A stretch of 17,559 nucleotides of DNA from positions 22,829 through 40,387 of the forward strand of contig BQKZ01005875.1 of the NCBI GenBank assembly GCA_036244855.1. Reading direction: 5' to 3'. The notes beneath the pieces are model-generated. The model did no database searches. It saw only the letters and a list, made by a program, of their open reading frames with translations, and had not been told where the DNA came from. Both the position numbers and the translations under genes were made by a program. This DNA comes from Temnopleurus reevesii (Eukaryota > Echinodermata > Echinoidea > Temnopleuroida > Temnopleuridae). Shown here in pieces: positions 1-8,007 of this stretch; the stretch's first letter is position 1, and every line of letters starts with the position of its first letter.

Positions 1-644
1 CCCCCCCCTTTCTCCTGTGGACCATCACAAATCTCCCTTTCTTCCTGATCTTCGCTCCTCCCAATCGGATTTGTCCTTTTACTACTCCATTCGCCTTGTC
101 GAATCAGCAACTCCTTTCTCAACCAATCAGAAGCACGTATTTAGGACTAGTGTTTCATCTTCTGAGCTATAATTAGACGCAGCGTTTTCTGCAAAAGAGC
201 CCAGGTAACGTACTTTACGCAACGCTCAGCATAACCACAGTTCATTGCGGTTTAATTACACTTCAATTTTACTTGCGTAATCCAAGGTGATTATTTCAAA
301 CAAACGTTACCATGGTAACTATGATGTTTCCCGTCGAGCTATGAATAAGAAACATATAAAATCTATTTCCATAGCCTGCGGAACGTGTTGGAAAGTGAAG
401 GTGAAGACAGTTACGAGGGCTTGACCATAAAACCCCAGTCACATAGAAACCCAAATTACTGCGATTTATCTTCTTTTTTTTTTCTTTTTGCATATTTCAG
501 TCCGATGTGATATGAGTTATGTGTTTCTCTTTGTTCGGGGACTGTTCATTAAGTTAATTATGATTTAATTGGACAAATGTTGGATCGAAGCTATTATGTG
601 ACTGAGGCTTGATTGTTTTTTTCCTCATTTTTTTCGTTTTACAG
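1..644 (+). promoter_or_regulatory. Candidate 5' flank / promoter of the acyltransferase-like gene
   Basis: Non-coding sequence with a near-perfect CCAAT box (AACCAATCAG, 121-130), a second CCAATCGG at about 60-67, and a weak TATA-like CTATAATTAG at about 167-176. Possible splice donors follow at 205 (CCAG|GTAACG) and about 285 (CAAG|GTGATT). Together these fit a core promoter and a short non-coding first exon spliced to a downstream acceptor. There is no transcript evidence, the TATA-like site is not at an ideal distance from the first donor, and no coding sequence was seen here. Confidence 0.3.
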
Positions 645-890
645 AAGCCTCTTCGGTTGCACGTATTGACTGGAAAAGTGGGGTTGGTGTTTTCATGATT
701 TCAAGAACGTTAATTTATTGATCACTTTATTTCGTTTTTATGTTCGCAGATTCGGGATCCTTTTCTCCTAAACGGCGCGGTTGCACTGTGCGTCGAATGC
801 AATGAAGGAGCCTGTGTTTGATAATTAAGGCGCTCATCAGTACAGCTTGACGATACCGGTATATCAACATCTAACAAAGATCTCGCATCC
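645..890 (+). other. Candidate non-coding 5' UTR exon
   Basis: A strong acceptor precedes 645: a long T-rich tract ending in TTTTACAG. A second good acceptor (ATGTTCGCAG) precedes 750. A plausible donor GTGAGC starts at 891, and another strong acceptor (TTTGCTGTGCAG) ends at 1273, just before the coding start. The likely layout is an exon at 645 or 750 to 890, then an intron 891-1273. The segment contains two tiny upstream reading frames near 800-825: ATG CAA TGA, and an overlapping one encoding M-K-E-P-V-F-D-N. These could dampen translation if the exon is real. Inferred from splice signals only. Confidence 0.28.
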
Positions 891-1294
891 GTGAGCTATC
901 GACTGGGCAGAGAGAACGCACTATGGCAGATCACTCCGACACCAACTGCAACGTGTTTTCTCATTTAAGTGTTAACGCCAAAGCGGATCGTTCCATGGGG
1001 TAGATTAGAAACACTCTCCGTATTTTGCTTCTGTCCTTTCATTTGGAGAAAAAAAGTGAATGATCGTGGAAGACCAAGTGGGACCAAATCGCTTTTATTG
1101 GCACATATACAAACGTTCATACCCATTGGTTGATTATTAGACAATTCGTGCAAATGGAGATAGACGAGGGCTTGAGGAAATGGAAAAACATCGATGACGA
1201 CGTCACCTAGTTGTCATTCGCATGCTGCACATTGTCTGCAACATATTCGCGCACGGTTTCATTTGCTGTGCAGAGATAAAAGGAGAGCGTTCAC

Positions 1295-2770
1295 ATGGAG
1301 CCGGGAAAGGATCCTGGCAACTCGCATGGTGCCGAAGAAAAATATACGGTCTCTATTTTAGCACGCTGCGCCGTGTTTGCCTTCTTTGTTCTGTGGATAT
1401 TCTTGAGCATCCCAACGTTAATCATTGTTATGGTAGCAGTGATGTTGGCTTGGTTGGTGTATAGACTCAATGTGTGTTGTTCGTTTGTGATTGGATGTCC
1501 AGAGTTTCTGAACACGACAGAACTCTACTGGCTATACGGTAGCAGAGGGACATCGTCCGTCATACAGTGCCTTATCCACCTTGAAAGTCACTCAACAGTG
1601 AATGCAGTTCGCGATGTTATAATGGATCGAATGTCAAATACATCCGGGTCATCGACGTGTCTGCGGCTGCGCAAACGCTTAGTAAGGACGTGGATGTCAT
1701 CTGCCTGGTACATAGATAATGATTTTGCTTTGGAGAATCACGTGACAGCATTGGCGGGAAAGTTCAAGTGTGAGAGCGATGTTGAATCGCATATAGCGTT
1801 AATGGCTGATAAGGAGCTAGAACCTGAAAGACCGCTTTGGAATATTCAAGTTCTCCAAAGTGGATGGGAGGATAGGACCTATCTGCTCATCCGCGTGCAT
1901 CCTTGCTTTTCCAATGCGAATGCCTTCATCGACCTTCTATGCCATCCTCTCTCAGGGGATGTCCAATCCCATAAGCCACCGGAAGAAGAAAGCCCATCGC
2001 ATCCTTTAGTAAGCATCATCAGCGGAGTCCTCTTCGGGCCATTACTAATAGCGTACTTCAAACTGTCATCTCGAAGTAATTCTCCAAATGTCTTTCCCGG
2101 TATGAGTCCAAACGGCAGACACTTGGTCGCTTGGTCCCGTCCTGTAAACTTTCAGAAGATCCTCGAAAGCAGGGCTGTAGCTAACTGCAGCTTGTCAGAT
2201 TTCGCCTTGTGCGCTGCCGCTGGTGCAGTGCAGTCTATCAAACCCAGTGACACGGTGCAGCACGTGTCCACTACCTTCATGGCCAACCTCTTATATAGCT
2301 TCCAACGCTGCAGTGATGCATGCGTCTTGAACTGTTCACGGGAAGTGCCTTCAGATGCGCAATTTGCCACAATCCCTGTTCAGTTACCCCTCCGTTCCGA
2401 AGGAATCATCCCGAGGCTGTGGGACACCTTACGCATCACAAGAACTCTACAGCAATACTGCGCAAAGTCAATATCCAGTGGTGTCCTCCAGACCTTGACA
2501 CTTCTCGTTCCGTCCAGAATGTCCTCTTTATGGCTCTCCAGAACTCTAGGCAGGGGGCAGTGCCTGGTCAGCTGCCTCTCTGCTTCTCATGCAGCCTTAT
2601 CCGTGGCTGGTGTCACCGTGTCAAGTATCACACAGTGGTTTCCGCCGGATAGAATGTCCTACCTCAGTTTTTCTCTCCAGACGTATAATAATGAAGTGCG
2701 AGTTGGTGTGATGGTAGACACAGCCCTGAACACAAAGGCTGACAGTCTTGCCGAGCACTTTATGACTGAG
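1295..2770 (+). CDS. WS/DGAT-family acyltransferase-like protein, exon 1 (residues 1-492)
   Basis: First coding exon of a three-exon gene (joined with 4083-4175 and 6082-6576; 687 aa). An in-frame TAA at 1277-1279 fixes the ATG. Residues about 18-58 are strongly hydrophobic, one or two membrane helices, so the protein is probably ER-anchored. From about residue 74 the order of the WS/DGAT fold is readable: the N-terminal strand-helix region, R-L-R-K-R-L-V near 124-130, D-F-x-x-x-x-H-V at 143-150, the conserved P-L-W at 180-182, an L-S-D-F-A-L-C-A-A-A-G-A helix at 300-311 matching the family's N-D-V-V-L-A segment, P-V-Q-L-P-L-R at 361-367, and the C-terminal domain through 492. Family enzymes join fatty acyl-CoA to alcohols or diacylglycerol through H-H-x-x-x-D-G. 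Here residues 202-208 read H-P-C-F-S-N-A, and the usual S-N-V-P-G-P is also absent. The fold call is firm; activity is doubtful. Exon 1 ends in a phase-0 donor GAG|GTATGT. Confidence 0.85.
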
Positions 2771-2794
2771 GTATGTATTTCACTACCGGTCTAT

Positions 2795-3144
2795 GGGGTG
2801 TTGCTCAAAAGTTGAAATTGATCGCAAAACAACTGCAAACAAGTTGCGAATTGCACACGATATAAACTATTTCCGAGAAGTTAAGTGGGCCACAGACAAT
2901 AAAACCGTACGTCATGTATTCAACTGTGCGGACACAGCAATCGCAAGCCGGTTCCGATGTGAATAGCATTACAAAGGACCATTGAATTTGCGTTCGACTT
3001 AATTTGTCGAAAAAAAGTTTATATCGGGTTATTTTTTGCGCATGGTCTGCGGTTTTAACAAGACGCGCATGAAAGAATAATTGTTATTGATGCGTTCCGA
3101 TCAACTGTAACATGCGATCAATTGCGGATTTTGAACATCACCCC
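2795..3144. mobile_element. Non-autonomous TIR element (MITE), family 1 copy 1
   Basis: The left end GGGGTGTTGCTCAAAA (2795-2810) is an imperfect inverted copy of the right end TTTTGAACATCACCCC (3129-3144). Subterminal blocks resembling GATCAACTGTAAC and GCGATCAATTGC also occur at both ends in inverted form. A related element at 6974-7136 shares the right-end block and an internal block of about 70 bp. It has no coding capacity. The target duplication is not certain; the flanks are CTAT on the left and CTAAG on the right. Confidence 0.6.
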
Positions 3145-3210
3145 CTAAGTTTGTCCAATAAAGGCTAAATCCCACTTCTCTAGGAATAACCCTAGTTCCT
3201 CTTAAAGCCC

Positions 3211-3689
3211 AAGTACAGTTTTGGTAACGGTTAAGAAATGTAAATTTTACGGGATGTTAATCATGACATATGTATCTTACACATAGTTCGAGACCAAAGC
3301 ATACTTTTTACGAACTGATTCTGTTTGAAAATTTGAATTTGACCGTTTCACCATATTTAGCGCCCTCTCTTGGTCATAACAATATTTTGTTTATTTATGA
3401 GATTTGACAAAATAATGACAAAAAAGTATACACGAAATTCAACTTCTGAAATTTTCACCCGATTCTGTGCACGGGAAGGTGTCCTTTATCGCGAAAGAAA
3501 ATATTGAATAAGTGTCGGGGTACACGACGCTGAGATATTTTGCACATTTTAGGTTATAACTTTACCAAAACTCCTTTATTTTTCACAGAAATTTTTGGGC
3601 AATATATTCAGGATACTATATTTCATTTCACATAGATTTGAAGACAAAATATGGAGACAAAAATATTCGCTTTTACCAAAACTGTACTT
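3211..3689. mobile_element. hAT-like MITE in intron 1, family 2 copy A
   Basis: Perfect 17-bp terminal inverted repeats: AAGTACAGTTTTGGTAA at 3211-3227 and its reverse complement at 3673-3689. The 8-bp word CCTCTTAA occurs at 3198-3205, five bases before the left repeat, and at 3690-3697, directly after the right one. An 8-bp duplication is typical of hAT transposition. The 479-bp body is AT-rich and non-coding. A diverged copy lies in intron 2, sharing among others TAGCGCCCTCTCTTGGT. Confidence 0.7.
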
Positions 3690-4082
3690 CCTCTTAATAC
3701 ATTTTTATTTTTCATTCAAACGATAATCTTCGTTTAGCGCCGAAACGCTTGCTTACTTGACCAAGGTATTTATCCCATGAAGGCTAACAATGTTGTTAGA
3801 TCAAAACACTATTGCCAGGTGAAATAAATGAAAATGCTTAAAACCTAAGAACGTACTTTTTCATCGGGAAGTTTGATTTTAGTTCATATTAAACGCACTT
3901 TTGAGGATGTAAAGAAATATTCTATAAATGTAAAACAAAAATGTATCACATGAAAATAATAAATAAGTTCATGACTCATGCCGCTGTAAGACTGTTCGGG
4001 TTTTGCAAAATAAAGATACAAAATTGACCATTACATTGGATTTGGCATTTTATGTTATATTAATTGTATTTAATCTCTACAG

Positions 4083-4175
4083 TTGGATACCCTCATCTCA
4101 TTTCTAGCCCACCGTCGGGTCCTACGTAAACAGCGACACAAGAACAACGATGAATTTGAAGATATAGACGAGTTC
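4083..4175 (+). CDS. WS/DGAT-family acyltransferase-like protein, exon 2 (residues 493-523)
   Basis: Short internal exon of 31 codons. The acceptor is TATTTAATCTCTACAG and the donor is TTC|GTAAGT, a perfect consensus. Both ends are phase 0 and match exon 1 and exon 3. It encodes L-D-T-L-I-S-F-L-A, which completes the last helix of the WS/DGAT C-terminal domain begun by A-E-H-F-M-T-E in exon 1. A basic stretch (H-R-R-V-L-R-K-Q-R-H-K) and then an acidic stretch (D-E-F-E-D-I-D-E-F) open the tail. The exact continuation of a family helix across the splice is the best single support for the gene model. Confidence 0.8.
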
Positions 4176-4225
4176 GTAAGTATATTTACTTCAGAAACAC
4201 ACGAAATGAGGCTTGAAAGAACATT

Positions 4226-4250
4226 ATTCAATTCAATTCAATTCAATTCA
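4226..4250. repeat. (ATTCA)5 microsatellite
   Basis: Five perfect ATTCA units, followed by GGTTTATT and an A-rich, then purine-rich stretch to about 4510. In reverse orientation this looks like the pentamer-tailed end of a retroposed element, but no body with pol III boxes was found, so only the microsatellite is claimed. Confidence 0.8.
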
Positions 4251-4511
4251 GGTTTATTAAAATCATAATCATCAAAGTACAAAATAAAAGTCTGAGGACT
4301 AATAACATTTTGTTTACAAGCAAGACATAAAATAATCAAATCAAAATCTTACATACATGCGAATAAAATTACTGGAAATGAGAAGTAATATGTACATTAA
4401 AAAGAGGGCAGTCCCAAAATTAGAAAGAAAAGAGATATAGAAAAGATTAATTGAGAGGAGAAGAATAAGTGTTTAGATCGAGGATGAGGGAGAAAAAGAG
4501 GATTAAAGCAC

Positions 4512-4963
4512 AATTTTAGTTTTGATAAAGATTAAGATATGTTATTTTACGGGACTTGTATCATACCATATATATCTTACACACATATCGAGACCGTAGC
4601 CAATTTTATTTTAACTGATTCTTTTTTTTTATTTGAATTTGGCCGTTAAATCATATCTAGCGCCCTCTCTTGGTAATAACAACATTTTGTTTGTAATTGG
4701 GTATGTGCCCGGTTATTTCCGAGATTTGTCAAAAGAAAAATAAAAAGGTATACAAAAAAAGAAATTCTACAATTTTTATCCAATTCTACACAGTCCATTA
4801 TAAGGAAAGAAAATATTGTCTCAGTTTCAGGGTACCCACAAATTGGGGTATAGTTTCATACAATCTTTTGTACACTATATTCATGATACTATATTTGATT
4901 TTATTTAGATTTGAAGAAAAAAGTGGGTACAAAAATGTTCGCTTTTACCTGAACTTTACATTA
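4512..4963. mobile_element. Diverged hAT-like MITE in intron 2, family 2 copy B
   Basis: Aligns end to end by eye with the intron 1 element at 3211-3689. Shared blocks include TTTTACGGGA, TATCTTACACA, CGAGACC, AACTGATTCT, TAGCGCCCTCTCTTGGT, AAAGAAAATATTG and TTCGCTTTTACC. The terminal repeats are eroded: the left end reads TTTTAGTTTTGATAA and the right end TTACCTGAACTTTACAT. Several T-run and A-run changes separate it from copy A, so it is probably the older insertion. An open frame at 4697-5032 inside it is a chance opening. Confidence 0.6.
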
Positions 4964-5638
4964 GCTTTAAGGAAATCACTGTTTCGCAGCTTTAAGCCCA
5001 TGTATAACAGGAAGGATTCCTATGTTTTATAGTTGTTTATTATATTTATTTCAGTAGGGTAGATTCATCAGAAGCTTTAATACTGGTTTCTATGCAGGCT
5101 CTAGCAGCAATTTCCATCAATACTCCTAAAGATAGTGACTCGAGTTGGAATGTCATTCAGAACGTAATTCATTAACGGATTAGTCATTAATATAATTTAT
5201 ACGATGTCTTTTATTCAAGGTTCAAGTCCATTAAAGGGTTCTATCAAAAGTAGACTGAATTAGATGCAATTTAAAATGGTACTCAGAAATTTTGATTAAC
5301 GTTGAAAGGCTTTGATTCTATTATTCGTTGGACCAAATGGTGATAAGCATGGCATTCAACTTTGCGGGGAAATACTCAAGAGAATTGTATAGCTAAATTG
5401 TTCATCTCATCATGCATGCCAATAGCATGAGAACGTCTCTGCATTTTTTAATATACAAAATTTTCGGAACGTGAGCTATTGTGCTCGTATGATATAGCCT
5501 GTCAGTAAAGGCTTTATTTGACAAAAGCACTGGTGGCATCAGATAAAAGCACCCTTACTCCAATTCGAATTGAAGCGGACGAAAGATGAGGAAAAAAAGA
5601 AAATGTTATATCCAAAGTGAATGAGGAGTTGTCCGACA

Positions 5639-5646
5639 TGACGTCA
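5639..5646. promoter_or_regulatory. Perfect CRE palindrome in intron 2
   Basis: TGACGTCA, the full CREB/ATF site. The same octamer occurs inside exon 3 at 6165-6172, and a partial GACGTCAC lies upstream of the gene at 1199-1206. Function is unproven; an intronic enhancer is only a possibility. Confidence 0.3.
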
Positions 5647-6081
5647 CATATCCCGTCGGATTTGCCGATCGCACAGATTTCCATCAGCGGTAGGGCATGT
5701 AGGGATCGTCCTATCTCTGTAGCTTTAAGAATTCAAAAATTTTGAACGGGTTGTCTGATTTCGCTCAAATCTTCACAGTTTAGTAATCTAGTTTTTCTGC
5801 ATTCAATGAAAGCAAGGTGATTCCAGGGGTTGGTTCCTCTGTACATGTGTGAGACTTCCTCGGGGATTTCTTTTCAAACCTTCCTGGATCCTTCCCTGTT
5901 GTCTCATAGAGACATACGGTGACATTTGGGGGAAAATCCTCCAAATTAAAAGGCCAGGAGTAGGATAGTTTATTCAAAGAGGGGAGAATTACAAACAACA
6001 GTGAAAGGCTGTTTATTGCACGACGTCTGTAACATTTATTTTCTAACAAAATTTTCCCTCCAAATCCTCTTCCGATATTAG

Positions 6082-6576
6082 GATGATTATCTAGACCAAG
6101 AGAACGACGACGATGTGACGTTTAATGATGAGATATGTCGGCCGTGCTGGTACCAAAGAAGTTCTGACGTCACCCAAGATGAACAGAACCAACCCCAAAC
6201 CAGTCAGCAACAGCATTCCGTGGAAGTCATCCACCTCGATGAGCCGTCTTCCCCCGGTGGTGTCGGCGTCAACATGGTCAGTGGTCACCAAGAGCAGCTC
6301 TTTACCAAGACCCATCAATCAGGAGACAGTGAGAACGTACCGGGGCAGTGTCCGCAGCACGACGGTGGTGTAACCGTGCACGTTGTCGGCGAAGATGCAG
6401 CAACGTCAGTGATATCGGTTGAAGAGATGGAGGATGGCAAGCCATCAGGGACGCTTGGAGATCGACGGTCATCTGGAACTCCTCGTCGGGGAAGTCACGG
6501 CATGACCGTCATCTCGAATTCTCTCGAATTTTCACCTTGCGTTGAACGACGCAGCAGTATTCCTGCTGACGTTTGA
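6082..6576 (+). CDS. WS/DGAT-family acyltransferase-like protein, exon 3: disordered C-terminal tail (residues 524-687)
   Basis: Terminal coding exon of 164 codons ending in TGA at 6574-6576. The acceptor is CCGATATTAG after a pyrimidine-rich run. The first residues continue the acidic run of exon 2 (D-D-Y-L-D-Q-E-N-D-D-D). The rest is rich in Ser, Gln, Glu, Gly and Pro with no recognisable domain, and is probably disordered and cytosolic. Three R-R-x-S type sites, the form favoured by PKA-like kinases, lie near the end: D-R-R-S-S-G, P-R-R-G-S-H and E-R-R-S-S-I. Short hydrophobic-acidic pieces such as V-E-V-I-H-L-D-E and S-V-I-S-V-E-E-M-E resemble SUMO-interaction motifs, but that is speculative. 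A tail this long is not part of the bacterial WS/DGAT plan. Base composition is clearly richer in GC than the introns. Confidence 0.75.
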   Translation, partial: DDYLDQENDDDVTFNDEICRPCWYQRSSDVTQDEQNQPQTSQQQHSVEVIHLDEPSSPGGVGVNMVSGHQEQLFTKTHQSGDSENVPGQCPQHDGGVTVHVVGEDAATSVISVEEMEDGKPSGTLGDRRSSGTPRRGSHGMTVISNSLEFSPCVERRSSIPADV

Positions 6577-6585
6577 ACACGGCAA

Positions 6586-6607
6586 GTCACGTGTCGAGTC
6601 ACGTGAC
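6586..6607. promoter_or_regulatory. Paired CACGTG E-boxes just after the stop codon
   Basis: GTCACGTGT (6586-6594) and the perfect palindrome GTCACGTGAC (6598-6607), 12 bp apart. GTCACGTGAC is the core of the CLEAR/M-box type site bound by TFEB/MITF bHLH-ZIP factors. The location, in the presumed 3' UTR, is unusual for such sites. Confidence 0.35.
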
Positions 6608-6634
6608 TGTGACACCGATGTAGAAGGGAATGAC

Positions 6635-6868
6635 CAGACATGAGTGGCTTAGTGGTACAGCGTCTGCCCAATGAACGGGAGGTCGTGGGTTCGATCCCCA
6701 GCCAAGTTATACCAAAGACAATTAAAAATTGGACCATCTGCCTTCTTGCCAGGCGTTCGGCATGTACGAATGGAGACAGGTGATTACTGTTTGTTATACA
6801 GCACCCACTGGAAGAACAGCTCATGGCTGAAAGTGGTTATCCTGGGAAAATAAGATAATAAAAAACAA
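6635..6868 (+). mobile_element. tRNA-derived SINE
   Basis: Pol III box A TGGCTTAGTGGT (6645-6656) and a perfect box B GGTTCGATCCC (6688-6698) lie 31 bp apart, as in a tRNA gene with a short variable arm. A roughly 150-bp unrelated body follows (CCAAGTTATACCAAAGAC, then TTGCCAGGCGTTCGGCAT), ending in an A-rich GATAATAAAAAACAAG tail. The tRNA-like head does not fold into an acceptor stem, so it is a SINE and not a tRNA gene. It lies in the same orientation as the upstream gene, about 60 bp after its stop. Target duplications were not resolved. Confidence 0.8.
6857..6862 (+). terminator. Candidate poly(A) signal within the SINE tail
   Basis: AATAAA about 280 nt after the stop codon, the first such hexamer downstream of exon 3. 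It belongs to the A-rich SINE tail, so the SINE may have supplied the cleavage signal of the gene. A TTTATTTGTTTGTCC stretch about 40 nt later could serve as the downstream T-rich element. Confidence 0.35.
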
Positions 6869-6973
6869 GATTATACATATGGTATGCTTCGTTAAATACG
6901 AGGTTTATTTGTTTGTCCCCCTCTAACTGCGGTTAGGGAGCATGCAGGGGAAGAGAATCGGTTATACGCGTAA

Positions 6974-7136
6974 GGGATGTTGTTCAAAATCAACTGCAAC
7001 TTTGCAAATTGTAACGCGCATTTTAATTCGCGCACGGTCAGTGCATTTGACCAGACGAGCATAAAACAATTATTTTGATTGGCACGTTCCGATCAACTGC
7101 AACTTGCGATAAATTACAAATTTTGAACAACATCCC
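6974..7136. mobile_element. Short MITE with perfect 17-bp TIRs, family 1 copy 2
   Basis: GGGATGTTGTTCAAAAT at 6974-6990 and its exact reverse complement at 7120-7136 bound a 163-bp non-coding element. Its interior and right end match the intron 1 element at 2795-3144 (for example CGTTCCGATCAACTG), but it is less than half as long. The inner left part (CAACTGCAACTTTGC) is an imperfect inverted match to the inner right part. The target duplication is unclear. Confidence 0.68.
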
Positions 7137-7376
7137 GGGATTTAGGCTCAACATGCATCATGTCAAATATATGTGTAGCCTAAAAGTAACGCTTGGGAAA
7201 GGGATATTGAAAATGAGAACGAAATTAAGCATAAGTTACAAAAGCTCAATTTTTGGAGCTCTGAATTTTCGAATAAGAATTCATTGAATATTTAAAATTT
7301 CTTCAACATATTCACGTAAATTCGTTTTAAGCTTCACCCATGATGCAAGTTTTCTTTAGCACGAATTTGATCCATA

Positions 7377-7800
7377 TTGTTTGTTTGTTTGTTTGTTTTT
7401 TATTTCCGTAAATTCAGAACATAATATGCAAAACATATATAGATAAAAGTATACACAAAACGGCGGATAGCCCATTTCAGCGGTATTTACAAAATATCGC
7501 TGTTCTTACATGGGGTCCTTACTGTGATGAAATCTGTCCTGGCAGATGAAAATGGGTACCTGTGCGCTGTTTCACCAAGTTACATAAGACTTTTGAAATT
7601 GCTCTAAGAGCAATTTGTATCCTCTCTTGAATTTTATAACCATCGGATATACAATCGTTTACATATAAAACTTGATGAAAGAACGCCCTGGAATATATTA
7701 CTTCAAATACCTGGACGCCCTTTAGAAGCCGGTATGGCAGTACTAGCCAGTGTAATAATATCATATCTTGTATCAAGCGCAGTAGAGTTCATGGATATGT
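7377..7800. repeat. Retroposon-like repeat with (TTGT)n end and a shared TTTCACCAAG block
   Basis: Five TTGT units at about 7377-7397 run into TTTTTTATTTCCG, an inverted A-rich tail that suggests a minus-strand retroposed element. At 7570 a block begins, TTTCACCAAGTTACATAAGA, that recurs with changes at 15719. Both are followed by a degenerate AAGA..GACTTTA / GCAATTTGTATC or CGACTGGTATC stretch. The 85-codon minus-strand opening across 7519-7776 shows no family and is taken as chance. Confidence 0.4.
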
Positions 7801-7915
7801 GATTATGCTGTATGAATGGACCTATGATTAGAAAATGGTTTTATACGTCTACACCGAATTTCTGAGACATCGACTTAAAACAATAGTTCCCTGTGTGTCG
7901 ATGAAATATTAATAT

Positions 7916-8007
7916 AATATGGACTAGCCCTGAGGGATTCGACTCGGGCAATACGATTCTACTCAGGGCCATAAATGTTGTGTCTCCCGAAAGAGATAGT
8001 CCATATT
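7916..8007. mobile_element. 92-bp hairpin MITE
   Basis: AATATGGACTA (7916-7926) and TAGTCCATATT (7997-8007) are perfect inverted ends. An inner perfect stem GCCCTGAG / CTCAGGGC sits at 7927-7934 and about 7964-7971. The A/T-only flanks (TTAATAT, TTATTATTAA) also partly mirror each other. Size, nested stems and AT-rich flanks suit a very short MITE. Confidence 0.5.

Larger units (their letters stand above)
2771..4082 (+). other. Intron 1 (GT-AG, phase 0, 1312 nt)
   Basis: Bounded by GAG|GTATGT and CTCTACAG|TTG. More than half is made of two TIR elements (2795-3144 and 3211-3689). If the intron is retained, translation runs 14 residues past the donor and stops at 2813-2815, inside the first element, giving a 506-residue form without the tail. 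The remainder (3690-4082) is AT-rich with nothing recognised. Confidence 0.75.
4176..6081 (+). other. Intron 2 (GT-AG, phase 0, 1906 nt)
   Basis: Bounded by TTC|GTAAGT and GATATTAG|GAT. It holds a pentanucleotide microsatellite (4226-4250), a purine-rich A/G segment (about 4380-4510), a diverged hAT-like MITE (4512-4963), and a perfect CRE palindrome TGACGTCA at 5639-5646. Nothing coding was seen between 4964 and 6081; the open frames there have no family resemblance. Confidence 0.72.

Noticed and set aside
1222..1464. Alternative 80-codon frame overlapping the start of exon 1
   Set aside because: It overlaps the membrane-anchor coding region in another frame, and its start lies in a probable 5' UTR intron.
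4697..5032. 111-codon plus-strand reading frame
   Set aside because: It lies inside the diverged hAT-like MITE in intron 2 and has low-complexity, AT-driven composition.
6640..6712. tRNA gene
   Set aside because: Box A and box B are excellent, but the segments flanking them do not pair as an acceptor stem and a SINE body with an A-rich tail follows.
6495..6824. 109-codon minus-strand reading frame
   Set aside because: It lies across the end of exon 3 and the SINE; its G-I-E-P-T-T-S-R stretch is the reverse reading of box B, a familiar artefact.
7519..7776. 85-codon minus-strand reading frame
   Set aside because: It covers a dispersed repeat block also seen at 15719, where the frame is not open; no family resemblance.
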